A DNA stretch of 64,000 bases from Symsagittifera roscoffensis (Eukaryota > Xenacoelomorpha > Acoela > Convolutidae): contig NC_087063.1 of assembly GCF_963678635.1 (NCBI RefSeq), positions 20,218,701-20,282,700 of the forward strand. The letters are read 5' to 3'. Shown piece by piece: positions 33,101-43,800 of the stretch; positions within the stretch are counted from its first letter, which is position 1; every line of letters starts with the position of its first letter. The notes under the pieces were generated by a model. It ran no database searches. It was not told where the DNA came from and saw only the letters and a list, made by a program, of their open reading frames with translations. The position numbers and the translations under genes were made by a program.

Positions 33101-34710
33101 AAACACGTAATGTTGAAATACACAATGATTTGATCAGTCATGTTTAGATGGCAGGCTTGCAACGCAATTGTGTAACTGAAAGGACCCCGCCTTATGGTTG
33201 ATAATTTGAAGTTCTGTTAGTTTTTTCAAATCTGAATTTTTCTAACTTTTTTAACGACCATTAAAAACTCCGCATCTTGGAAGCCAAAAGTATTCAAGCA
33301 TTCAAAATTGGAGAGAAAAACTGCAACCCCTAAGTTTATTCTGACAGCACAACATTATGGGATTGAGAATTTCAAAGATTGTTAATTTTTTATATATCTA
33401 GTTTTTCGAAAAAAAAATCAAATCATAAAAAATCACTATAATCAAAAAGAGCTGAGACATCATAACTGAACACCAGCTCTGCAACCTCTGAATGTACCTC
33501 GACAATAATTTACTATAGAGTTGAGAATTTCAAGTTCGCTTAATTTTTTATATCTAAATTTAAAAAAATGAAAAAATCATGAAAATGCCAGATCTGGAAA
33601 ACCAAAAAAAATATATGAAGAGTCATATTTAGAATCCAGGTTTTTAAAGCATGAGTGTAAACTAACAGCACCCCAGTATAAGGCTGAGAAACTCAAGTTA
33701 GAAATATTTTTTACAAAGTTTTTCGAAAAAAAAAAAACATAAAAAACATATCTCGGAAACCAAAATTATTTGAGCAGTCAAACTTGGACGCCAGATTTGC
33801 AACTGCTGAGTGTACCCTGGCAGCAACCCACAACAGGGTTGAGAATTTCAAGTTCGGCTACTTTTTTCATATCAATGTTTTGTGAAAAAAAATTAAAAAT
33901 CATAACTCAAAAACCAAAAGGTTGTATTTGGACGATAGATTTGAGTGTACACTGACAGCACCTTTTAATAGGGCTGAGAACTTAATAATTAAATAAATCT
34001 AAGGTTATACAAAAATTTTGATGGTTTTCATTGCGAATATAGCTTTGCAGTCGCGCTCCAAAATCTTTTAAAACGTCGACTTGAGTTAACATTTCAACCC
34101 TTGCAATGTTTTGGCCTTTTTAATTCTCAAACATAGGCCAAAGGAAAAATTTCTTAAGCATTACAATATACGATATAGCTTAAACGTGCAAAAAACGTTT
34201 CGTTAAACATGCAAAAAATACGTTGAAAAAGCTTAAACATGTCAACATAGGCACTTATTAAACATGTTTCAAGTGATACGCCGATTAAATAATGTATAGA
34301 TAGATAAAAAACGCTTGCTAATCGCACGCGTAAAAAACTGGCCCAATAATTTCCTACCATTTACACAGAGGCGAAGCTGTGCTTCGCAGAGAGACTAGCG
34401 AGAACACTACAAAAAGCAGCTCTAAAAAAGTTCTAAAAAGTGCTATAAGAAGAAGTCAAAAAAAGCTCACAGTAAAAAAATTCATCGACGTCTCAGACTC
34501 CAACCTAACTAACCACTCATCCTCGGACGCTTACTCCATCACAAGCACTAGCCACAAATAAAGTCGAGAACAGATGTTATGAATTTTCTATGCTACAGAG
34601 CGTGATTATAGCAAAAAGGCACACAAATGAACACTATAATTTCGTATTTGCGAGTTAGCTTAGAAAAAAAGAAGATTCGTACTAAAACACTGGCTGTTCG
34701 CTAGCGTTAT
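30175..34710. repeat. 4.5 kb tandem duplication, copy 2
   Basis: Near-perfect second copy of 25639-30174, ending at gctagcgttat before unique sequence gataaaagtc. Differences include the length of the G-run at 30747 and single bases such as ttttctg to ttttttg near 30930. The near identity indicates a very recent duplication, gene conversion, or an assembly duplication. Confidence 0.95.
31374..33985. repeat. Diverged satellite (copy 2)
   Basis: The same units in the same order as 26841-29450, carried by the second 4.5 kb copy. Unit-by-unit match is to the equivalent unit in copy 1, not to its neighbours, so both arrays descend from one array. Confidence 0.88.
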
Positions 34711-35371
34711 GATAAAAGTCAAACTGTAAACCAACAGAGACTGGAACAACATCCGCTAACTTGAAACAAAAACTTTTCTAGTGTCGAAAATACTACATCA
34801 ACCAAAATATTCATACATGAGGCAAATGTGCCTATACAATATAAGCAGAATCAAATTAACCCTACAAAAGCGCAAAAACTGAAATTATACAAAATCGGAG
34901 CTGGTAATTATACAAACATATTAAGAAACAAAGTTGCCCAAGAAACATGCTCAAAAATGTCTACGTATTATTTGACTGAAATAAATTCCTCACGGGATGA
35001 ATTGCATAATTTTACTACTTCAACTACTACTACTGACGAAACCACAGAGTTGACTGAATGACTCAGTAATTCTGTTAGACAAGTTGTGAACCAGAAAAAA
35101 ATCATGTTCAGATTTAATAACGTTTGCTCATCGCATCAGCACTGCAATTTAACAAACTCGAATTTTTTTTAACCGGCTACTCTTGGTTAAACTCGAGGTT
35201 TCTGGGGTTATAAAACAATTTACACGAAAAAAAGGGCGATTGAAGTAATACGCTTCAGCAGTTTTATTAGATCAACGTAGTTTGCAGCCTCAGCGGTAAA
35301 AACTACAAGATTTAAGGTAAGAATTCAATTCACACGCTAAATTTCAGTAAAAAAAAAACATAAATCTTTCT
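34711..35371. other. Spacer 3' of GPN3
   Basis: Unique AT-rich DNA. A 77-codon plus-strand ORF (34828-35061), with a run of Thr near its end, shows no recognisable domain or splice context. No gene called. Confidence 0.4.
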
Positions 35372-36211
35372 TTATCCTCCTTCGTCGTCTGGGTAGTTGT
35401 CTTTCACGTCCAGATCTTCGCCATACTGGATTTGGGAGTCGATCAACATCAAAAGATCAGCCATTGAATTTTCCTCGCTCATGTCCAATGTATGGAAACC
35501 AACCAGACCATAACTATCCAGCAAATTAACCAATGAGGTAGTTAATGTTTTGTACTTCGTCATGAATTGGTCGCCTTTGTTCTCATTATTCAGGTGTTTT
35601 AGCAACTCATGATGCGATTCCATTAGATCCAGATAACCATCTAAATTTTCCTTTTGCTCAACGTCTAGTAAATCAACTTTACTCAAAACATTCACGAAGG
35701 GTACTTCAAGTTTAGTCATTGAACTTAATGCGGCCATTGAACCGCCTATGAACTTAGCACTGTCTGTAATACATTGCACATCAAACATGCAAACAGCTGA
35801 GCATCTGAAATTGTGATGATTTTGCAAATGTGTGATCAAAGTTTTCATCACGTCTAAATGAGTGTACAGTTCAATTTGTCCTGGACAGTCAAAAACCCAA
35901 TAATCATCATCGCCTTCGCCTAATTGTGAATCGAGCCATTCTAGATTTTCGATTAGAAACTCCATGCAAAATACTAAACCTCCATTCGGTCCAAACTTAA
36001 TAGATTCATCTTCGTCGTCTAAAACGTCTTCTAGGCTAATTAATTCTCTCACATCCACATCAGGAGTGTAATCAAAAAATTCGGCAGCCGGGTCCAAATT
36101 TACGATGTTGATTCGTCGTCCTACGTCTTCGCAATGACGCATGAGGTTGCTGCAATATGTAGACTTTCCACTGCCTGCAGGACCAATCACTATCTGACAG
36201 AATCTCGACAT
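35372..36211 (-). CDS. GPN3: GPN-loop GTPase 3
   Basis: Small GTPase of the GPN family that works with GPN1 in assembly and nuclear import of RNA polymerase II. Intronless here, 279 residues (human about 284). P-loop GPAGSGKST at residues 10-18; NLDPAAE (38-44) in switch I; the family hallmark GPN loop FGPNGG at 73-78; G3 motif DCPGQIE at 108-114; guanine-specificity box SKVDL at 177-181. The C terminus is acidic (NYPDDEGG). MSRFCQ is chosen as the start because it aligns with other GPN3 N termini and follows an acceptor-like TTTTTCTAG by 20 bases. An upstream in-frame GTG is not needed. The protein is complete and the family assignment is secure, GPN3 over GPN2 by length and by sequence in the N-terminal region. 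Confidence 0.96.
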   Translation of the reverse strand: MSRFCQIVIGPAGSGKSTYCSNLMRHCEDVGRRINIVNLDPAAEFFDYTPDVDVRELISLEDVLDDEDESIKFGPNGGLVFCMEFLIENLEWLDSQLGEGDDDYWVFDCPGQIELYTHLDVMKTLITHLQNHHNFRCSAVCMFDVQCITDSAKFIGGSMAALSSMTKLEVPFVNVLSKVDLLDVEQKENLDGYLDLMESHHELLKHLNNENKGDQFMTKYKTLTTSLVNLLDSYGLVGFHTLDMSEENSMADLLMLIDSQIQYGEDLDVKDNYPDDEGG

Positions 36212-36220
36212 TATTCTCAC

Positions 36221-37870
36221 ATTAGTAATTTCTAGAAAAACTCAAAAATGACCAGAAAATGTAATGTTTAAAAAAATATGCAAGAAGCCACGGTTCCCAA
36301 ATCATAAGCTACATATACCGCTGCATGAGGAGAAAACCAAACTTTCTAGCTGAGCAAAGAGTCATTTCGAGTTCATCATGAATTCAAACAGTTTAAAACA
36401 AACTACATATACAATTACAGTATATAAATTAAAACAAATAATTTTAAATAATTTTCTTTCAACTAATTAAAAAAGTAGCACAAATTTTGATACATTCTTA
36501 ATATAACTATTTTGACGGCCTATATTTGGGCAAAAAGCTTTAATCTTTTGACAAAACGAACATACACTTGGACAAATACAACTGACCGCTCAGAAAATTC
36601 CACAATAAAGTTCAGTTGTCAAAAAAAAAAAACACACCAGTGGACTTCAGATTAAACCCCCACATGAACTAAGCTGGATAGTAATTTCAGTACTGCCGTA
36701 ACATGTCCTTCCGCTAACCCATGCCTTTCTAGCACTAGCGTCAGAAGTTTGATAAACCATTTAAACGTTTGATAAAAAAAAATCGATGGAAGTCTGATCT
36801 CGCGAAAATGCGGGAATATTTATGATGAACAGCTCAGACAAAAAAGAGACAAGCCACAATCAACAAGTCCATTGTAACATAATTGAAACGTTCTGCGGCT
36901 GTGTGGGAGAAAAACAAAATACAATCTTTGATCTGAAGGTTCTGAGATACTGTTTATTACCATGAATTTAAGTTTTGGTGCGTGGCTTTTTAGCAAAACC
37001 GGACAATTTCCAACATTCAACCTTGACCTTCAATTCTGAATATCTTCAATTCTGGCAACAAAATCTCGTCTTTTACTTCGTTTGTTTGAGGAAACGATCG
37101 GCAAATTAGCTCCGAACTGTCTAGAAAACTTAGCTCTCTTAGGAACTTCTGCCTAGTAATTTCGATTATCCTCGGAGCCCGGCAGCTATAACGAGATTTT
37201 CTAAGATGCTAAAGCTTGATTGACAAACCTTCTAATTAGGACAAATTTTTTACGCTATATGGTCACGTTGATACACAAGTCTTATACAGTTCACTCTCTT
37301 AACTTGCGCTAGATTTTCGAAATATACAAATGGTAGAGCATTTAAGTCCAAATTTTCAAAAGATAAAAGATATTCTTGTCGATGGACCGCAAATTGCTGT
37401 TGATATCGTTGAGGTAACTCATTCTTACAAAAGATTCATCGCCAACGTACAAGGAACCAATTCCTGAATAAATAATCAGTGCGCAAGATGTTAATAAATA
37501 TTCGGAATCTTCTAATATATCTTTTTTTAAAATCGCGTAAATCACATGCTGGATCAAATTTTGTACGTTTGAAATCAATAATAAGACGCCGAACTTTCCA
37601 CGGGGTTCTCAGTCTTATGAAGGTTAACAACTTTACACCCGTTTTAAATCCATCTCTCGGAGCGGGTTTAATAATGACACTTAATAAAAAAAAGTCAATT
37701 AAAATGGGCCCTTCCGTCATGCGAAATGACACTTAATTGTAAATCTGCTTTTTCTACAACAGCGAGATTTTTTCTACTAGACCACGAAAAAGAGAACAAA
37801 TCGTTTAGAGACTGAGACAAGTACACAAATATCAGTTCAAAACGTTATCAGTCAATTCCGTTAGAGATAG
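36221..37870. other. Region between GPN3 and the small exon behind GSTCD
   Basis: No gene confidently recognised. There is an open minus-strand stretch at 37342-37578 whose part ending LYVGDESF stops at a plausible GTAAGA donor. It could be an exon of the small gene starting at 37960, but no acceptor or homology supports this. Confidence 0.35.
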
Positions 37871-37879
37871 ATACGGTAC

Positions 37880-37960
37880 CTCGGACACTAAAATATCTTC
37901 GGTTTCTACTTTCAATCTTTTTGGATCAGAGGCCTTTAATTCATTTTCCTTGGTCGCCAT
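37880..37960 (-). CDS. Possible first coding exon of an unknown gene
   Basis: Minus-strand ATG starting MATKENELKAS, 27 codons to a possible GTACCG donor; unspliced it stops after 42 codons. It follows an acceptor-like TTATGCTTTCAG by 9 bases, the same arrangement seen at CARS and GPN3, and lies about 110 bases after the GSTCD stop codon. Charged, Lys-rich composition (DPKRLKVETED). No family recognised and no following exon established. Confidence 0.3.
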
Positions 37961-38079
37961 CAAAATAATCTGAAAGCATAAGATTTAATTTCTATTTCGC
38001 CATTTAAACGAACACTAAATACTGGGCATTGTTCCTAAATACTGGGCATTATTGGATTCATTATGTTTTATTAGAAAAG

Positions 38080-39759
38080 CTATTCACTATAAGAAGCCAT
38101 TATCAAATTGTTTTTTGGTGAACATGATTCTGGTTGCAGCTTTGTCATTACAGTATACTTGTATCCCAACTCCTTTGCCTCTTGGAGTCGGTCGAAGTCT
38201 ACTAGATTCATGCAATCGTTCCTTTGATCGACATCAGTTGAGTTATCGGCCCCTTTCGTTAGCAAGTAGAACTCTTCCGTTTTTATATCCTTTCGTTTAA
38301 ATAAACCACTACGTGGATACTGGAAGTTTTCGGCAAATCTGATGTTTCCATAACAGCAAGGACAGACAGCAAATGACGCCTTTTGCTTGTAACACATCGA
38401 CAAAACAATGTCAGTTGACGGACCACATGCGTGAAGCGAAACTCCGACATCAAATCTTCCCTTAAACTGTTCAATACTACAATGCAACATTTTGATGTTT
38501 CCAAGGCCACCCATTTGGATGCGTTTCTTGGCTTCTTCCAGAGATTCCAGCTTGTTATCTAGCAGAATTATTTGACAATCTGGCAGCAGATGAGCTAAAA
38601 GTAATCCAACATGTCCGCCACCTGAACAAAAATCTACAATGACAAAACCGGGCCGACTTATTTTCAAACAAGCCGAAACAATGCTCAAGATTTGTTCTCG
38701 TTTTCTATCAGTGCGTTTTTCTGGAACAAAATGCGACACATCAGCAAATTCTGGCAAACTGCTCCAATTAAAATGAGCCATCCAGTCTGAATTGGGATGC
38801 ACATCGGTAGAAGGATTTTCCACTGCTTTCATAACCATGCCAATCAGATCTTGCTTCGAGAGGCCACGTGGCAGCCAGCGCCCCTGGTTTATTTGAGGTG
38901 GATTTTTGACATAACCAACATCAGTATCAGGGATAAAGAAGTCATATGACAGTAAATTGATGTCATATCTCAATTTCTTTTTCAAAAGCGAAGTATTTAT
39001 AGTTATTCGATCCAGTAAATCTTCAAAAGCCAAAAGCATTAAAATGGTCCATCGTCTGATTTCTGGTATATTTTCAAAAGAAACGTCCGTTGATGTTTGC
39101 GTCAATTTAGCAATATACGTGAAAAGAAGAATATCAATAATCGTTGGAGTTAACCCTGTGCAATATATATTCGGAATAAAACCAGACTGCACGATGGAAT
39201 GAAACTTGCGGGAACATAAAAACCATTTGGAAATGTTGTGATTGGAAAATACTTTGGGATCAGAAATATTATCATTTATATTCTTGCATTGTTTTTCTAA
39301 TTTTTTTGCAAGACCGGGTCCGTTAAAAACTGCAGCGGGAATTTTGAGATCTTGATCAATTTTAATAAGCAAATTACAATTTGATAAAACTCCGCCATTT
39401 GCAGCAAGTTCACCTATTAATTTAGGAAATTGGACTTCAAAAACAAAACGCCAGTCACAGAGGGATTCGTAGCTTTTTAGCAGATTAGATTTGGCTCCCA
39501 GCAGGGATGTTAAGGTGTGATCATTTGATGACATCAAAAGAAGACGAGCACAAATACACAGACCCGAATGCAAGAAGGGTGCACCTTCTTCAACGAGTAT
39601 CGGTGGAATTAATTCGCTATAAGTTTCATTCCCCAATTGATTCCTTCGTTCCAGTTCAAAACCGAAAAAATTAGCAACAGTGAAACATATTTCCGAGCGG
39701 ACGTCTTCTTCGCTTCCTGCAAGAATGTAATCTGTTTTTAATAAACTGTAAGTTTCCAT
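38080..39759 (-). CDS. GSTCD: GSTCD-like methyltransferase with GST C-terminal-like domain
   Basis: Intronless, 559 residues (human GSTCD 633). The N-terminal half resembles the GST C-terminal-like helical region of the family. The C-terminal half is a Rossmann methyltransferase: SAM motif VDFCSGGGHVGLLLAH around 375-390, an acidic residue after strand 2 (LLDNK, about 400-403), SLHACG at 441-446, CPCCYG at 466-471 and PESCSPKNN near 543-551, each closely matched in human GSTCD. The exact substrate is unsettled; the CPCCYG block is shared with tRNA-type methyltransferases such as METTL25/TRM13 relatives. An AATAAA lies about 10 bases after the stop. A partial copy, split by a LINE, lies 5' of the gene at 40.6 and 46.2 kb. 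Confidence 0.93.
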   Translation of the reverse strand: METYSLLKTDYILAGSEEDVRSEICFTVANFFGFELERRNQLGNETYSELIPPILVEEGAPFLHSGLCICARLLLMSSNDHTLTSLLGAKSNLLKSYESLCDWRFVFEVQFPKLIGELAANGGVLSNCNLLIKIDQDLKIPAAVFNGPGLAKKLEKQCKNINDNISDPKVFSNHNISKWFLCSRKFHSIVQSGFIPNIYCTGLTPTIIDILLFTYIAKLTQTSTDVSFENIPEIRRWTILMLLAFEDLLDRITINTSLLKKKLRYDINLLSYDFFIPDTDVGYVKNPPQINQGRWLPRGLSKQDLIGMVMKAVENPSTDVHPNSDWMAHFNWSSLPEFADVSHFVPEKRTDRKREQILSIVSACLKISRPGFVIVDFCSGGGHVGLLLAHLLPDCQIILLDNKLESLEEAKKRIQMGGLGNIKMLHCSIEQFKGRFDVGVSLHACGPSTDIVLSMCYKQKASFAVCPCCYGNIRFAENFQYPRSGLFKRKDIKTEEFYLLTKGADNSTDVDQRNDCMNLVDFDRLQEAKELGYKYTVMTKLQPESCSPKNNLIMASYSE

Positions 39760-40409
39760 TGGCTAACCAGATGATTCCAATTCTAAGACATCAGACACTA
39801 AAATTAACCGTGTATTGGCTGCAATAAACGTAAGCTAGCATTTCGCTAACTCTACATGGGCGAACTAGAGGTACTTTCTGTAGAATTCAAGACGAAAATG
39901 ACAGAGGAGCCTTTCTATATATATATATATAGTTGTTTTTATCAAAAATTGACCGAAAAAGTATTCAATTTTTTTTTTACATTTTATGAAGTTTTTTATT
40001 TGTATTTTAGGTATTTTCTTCATGTCACGAAGGTGCTAACTAAATGTTCAAAAACTAAAATAAAACCGGAGTAAAACTAAGTTTTAGCGCTTTATTTCCG
40101 TATGAAATACCGCTTGGCGATTAGATAACTTTAAAGCTGTTTTTCTCTACGGCGAAGAATTTTTTGGAACATTTTTATGGGGTTCGAACGACTGCAAGGG
40201 CGTTAAAATCATGCATCACTCGACCCTTTCAGACGATTAAAGAGACAAAAATAAAGCTAAAGAGTCTTGGAAAATATCACTTTTCTGTTAGCTGAAATTG
40301 AAATTAATCGTCTCACATCCACCCACCTGCTCCTTGGGCTCTTGAACGTTTAGTCAAGCATTTGCTACTAAGCAGATATCGAATATATGCGTCCAGCAAA
40401 ATATTGAAA

Positions 40410-40640
40410 ACAAGCAATACCGCAACAGGATAAGTGAACATTAAAAACAGAATTAATTGCCATTTGGGTCGAAAAACAATGAACTGGGTAACTTGACACT
40501 ATGCTCACTTGATTAAAAAAGCCTACGCGTTGAATCAGTCCAGCAATTATAGATTAACCAGAACGTCGGAAGTATCATAGTAACCGAGGTTACAGTCAGA
40601 AGTCCCTTCATCAGATTATCCAGTTAAAATTTGATTGAAA
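40410..40640. repeat. Direct repeat D1 flanking the GSTCD partial copy
   Basis: About 230 bases matching 46300-46510 with moderate divergence; shared words include aaaaacaatgaact, tatgctcacttgat and gaatcagtccagca. Together with D2 it brackets the partial GSTCD copy and the LINE. Confidence 0.85.
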
Positions 40641-40644
40641 TTTG

Positions 40645-40830
40645 CGGGAGCATAAAAACCATTTGGAAATGTTGCGATTGGAAATTATTTGGGATCAAAA
40701 ATATTATCATTTACATTCTTGCATTGTTTTTCTAATTTTTTTAGCAAGAATGGCTCCGTTAAAATCTGCAGCAGGAATTTTGAGATCTTGATCAATTCTG
40801 ATAAGCAAATTACAATTTCAGTTCAGTTTC
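40645..40830 (-). pseudogene. Partial GSTCD copy, 3' part
   Basis: Matches 39205-39385 of the intact gene (about residues 125-185) over its whole length; shared words include ataaaaaccatttgg, tattcttgcattg and gaattttgagatcttgatc. It stops at the LINE 3' end. The missing next part continues at 46145. Small differences from the gene have accumulated. Confidence 0.9.
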
Positions 40831-40831
40831 A

Positions 40832-43800
40832 GTTGTTTTTCTGATCATTTAGGCGTTTTATTGCCTCTATCGATCAGCTCATGATGTACTCCTTTACAAA
40901 GAAAAATGAACACTTTATTTGCACATCGAAATTAATTTCAATACACAAAAGTATGTCAAATGTTTTCTATTTTTTTTCTATCAATTCATAAAAATATTAT
41001 AACATCATTAGATACGCATAGTTAAAATAACAATTAACAAAACAAAATCTATTACAATTATCGATGCTTATTTTTCACCTGAGAGCTTCAAGGTGGTTTA
41101 TATAAAAATGTTATTATATAAACTTGAAGCTTTTCCACGAAACTTTACCATGAGTTGCCACAGAGGGGTCTTCGTTAAATAATTAATAAAAATTCTTGAA
41201 TTTTATCTTTGCTTTTCCGTATGTTAGTGTGTCTTTATAATTGACTTTTTCATCTGTTAGTTTGTTCGAGATTATGACGGACTTTTTAAAGAATGGATTT
41301 TCCATGTATTGCCCATTGTATCTATTGCCGAAATATAATTTTTTGTTTCTTGTATTAATATCAATTTGGTGGATATTGTACTCAATGTTACTATAGGCTG
41401 GCAATAATTGCTGTTGTATTTTCCGAAAGTGACATAATATTTTATTGACCAGAAACATTGTTACTGGCAATATATTGTGTTTTAGCTTCAAGTCTGAAGA
41501 TGAGTCGTATTTTGCACGATCGCAGCACGTTTTTACTGCCCAGCTTAACTATTTTCCAGAGATATCATAAGGTTATCGGATATTTCACTTAAAAGAATTG
41601 CTAAGTAATGCAAATGACTAATTCCCAGTGCATTCATTATCAAGAGTCTTGTTTTTACTGGCAATATCTTTTTGATTGATTGAAGTGTTTTTATTCCGCA
41701 TGCCATTCTCCCGAGAAAATTTTTGATTTCACCTTGGAATGTGAGAAACTGATCTAAAACTACTCCTAGGTATTTAATATTGGTTCTTTCCTCAATTATT
41801 TTATCATCTAGAGTTATAGTATACTTTTCATCCTTTTTTCTGAATGTTTTTTGCTGAAAAGGATGAGTTCTGTTTTTTTGCTTTCAACTGAAGTGAGTGT
41901 TCTAAAAAATACTGCAATTGGCTTCGAAAGCTTCAAGAGCTTTTTGTGGATCGTAATTTTTACAGAATAGTAATGTATCATCCGCATATTGAAGTAAGAA
42001 GTCCCTTCTTACAATTATCGATGGTTGTTAATGTAGAGATTGAATATTAGAGGGCCAAGAACATGTGGTACACCCTGCTCAAATCAATCCAATCGGAATC
42101 GGTGTTGTTAACAATTGTTTTCTGGCTTCCGTTGGTGACAAAGGAATTGATCATTTCTATAGCTTCTTCGGAAACGTTTGACCCTTTTAGTTTCTGTTTA
42201 AGATAAAAATGATCAATAGAATCAATTGCTTTAGAGAGATCCAGTAAAGATTATGCTACAGTTTTGTTGTTGTCTTTTGCTTTTCTGAATGCTTCAGTGC
42301 AATAAAGAATAGCGTCGATTGTTGAATATGATGTTCTGAAACCAAATTGGGTATTACTTTGTAATTTTTGTGATATCAGATATTCGTTGATTTGTTTATA
42401 TAACAATTTTTCAAAAACTTTAGAGAGAGCAACAGTTATAGAGATAGGCCTATAGTTTTCTGGTAATTCTGGATCCTCTTTTTTGTATATTGGTGTGACA
42501 ATTGCTTTTTTGAGCTCGCAAGGATATGTCTTGTTTTTCAAAAAATCATTGTATAGAAATGTCAGATGTGTGTATTTTTCATTGGAGCCATTTTTCAATG
42601 CCGAGGCTAGAATTTTGGATGGACCTGGAGCCTTTCGACAATTTAAACTATGTATTTTTTTTTAACATTCAGCTGATGTGATGGATCGGAATGAAAATTT
42701 ATTATTATTTTGAATGTTACATGTAGAAGTCGGTGGACTTTGCCTGATTTTTGATTTTTTCTCATGAAAGCATCCAAGAGTTGAGAACTTGTAATTTAGC
42801 AGGTTCGCCATCTGTACATTATTGGTTATGAAATCGCCGAAAGAGTTTCTGAGTAATGAAATGAAGTTGGAAGATTTTTTTGAATTTCTTGTATCGTTTA
42901 TTATACTCCATTTTTCGCGTTCGATTTTTTTGAAGTTATTTTTTTGAAGTTAAACAGTTGGGATATAAATTTATCATCTTCATAGTTTACCTTTGGTTTG
43001 TCGTTGCGAATGAAAATAGTCTCCGGTGGGCACACATTCTTTAATGGTGTCAGCGATGTTAGATGTGAAGATATCGAACCTTACTTCGGGATTATTATTG
43101 CTATTGAAAATTTTCAATTTATATTGGATAGTTTTGTTTGAATTTGTAATCGGAGTAATTGGATTTGTCATACATTTTACGTTTGATTGGTCTTACGTTG
43201 CTGTTCAGCTTATGTTCTGTTATGAATGCTGTTGCTTGGTGGTCGGTCTTACTTGGTGATGTGAATACTATTGAGTTATTTGTTAGATCTTTTATGCTTA
43301 GGTCGGTGATAATATAGTCAATTAGTGCTTTTGAGTGAGTAGGTATTAATTTGTTCGTGACGTCCAGATAATATGGTATTAGGATTTTATCTAAAGACTG
43401 TTTGTCGTCTTCGTTGAGATAGTTAAGATTGTAATCTCCTAGTAAAATTAGATTTGAATTAAATGACTGTGCATCGTCAATTGATTTGGCTAGATCTTCT
43501 ACGAAGTCTGTTTTGTTGTTTCTATTAGGATTGTAGGGTAGGTTTAATTGAGTGGTTCTATCATTTTTGTTGAGTTCGCTTTTAAACTCTATTCAGATGC
43601 TATCATACTTTTTGTGCATGTTGTTCAAATCCTGTCTTACCTTTGGGTTTAACTTTTTAGGAACCAGTAACATGACCCCTCCACTCTTCAATTTTTTACT
43701 TGATTCATAAGTTCTATCACATCGGAACAACTTATGATTGTCATTGAACCATGTCTCGGAAAAACCGAAAATTGTATTATCATTAAAAGTTTTAATAAGT

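Noticed and set aside
37330-37413. Plus-strand exon-like ATG frame MVEHLSPNFQKIKDILVDG ending at a GTAACT donor
   Set aside because: No following exon or homology was found, and the opposite strand is also open.
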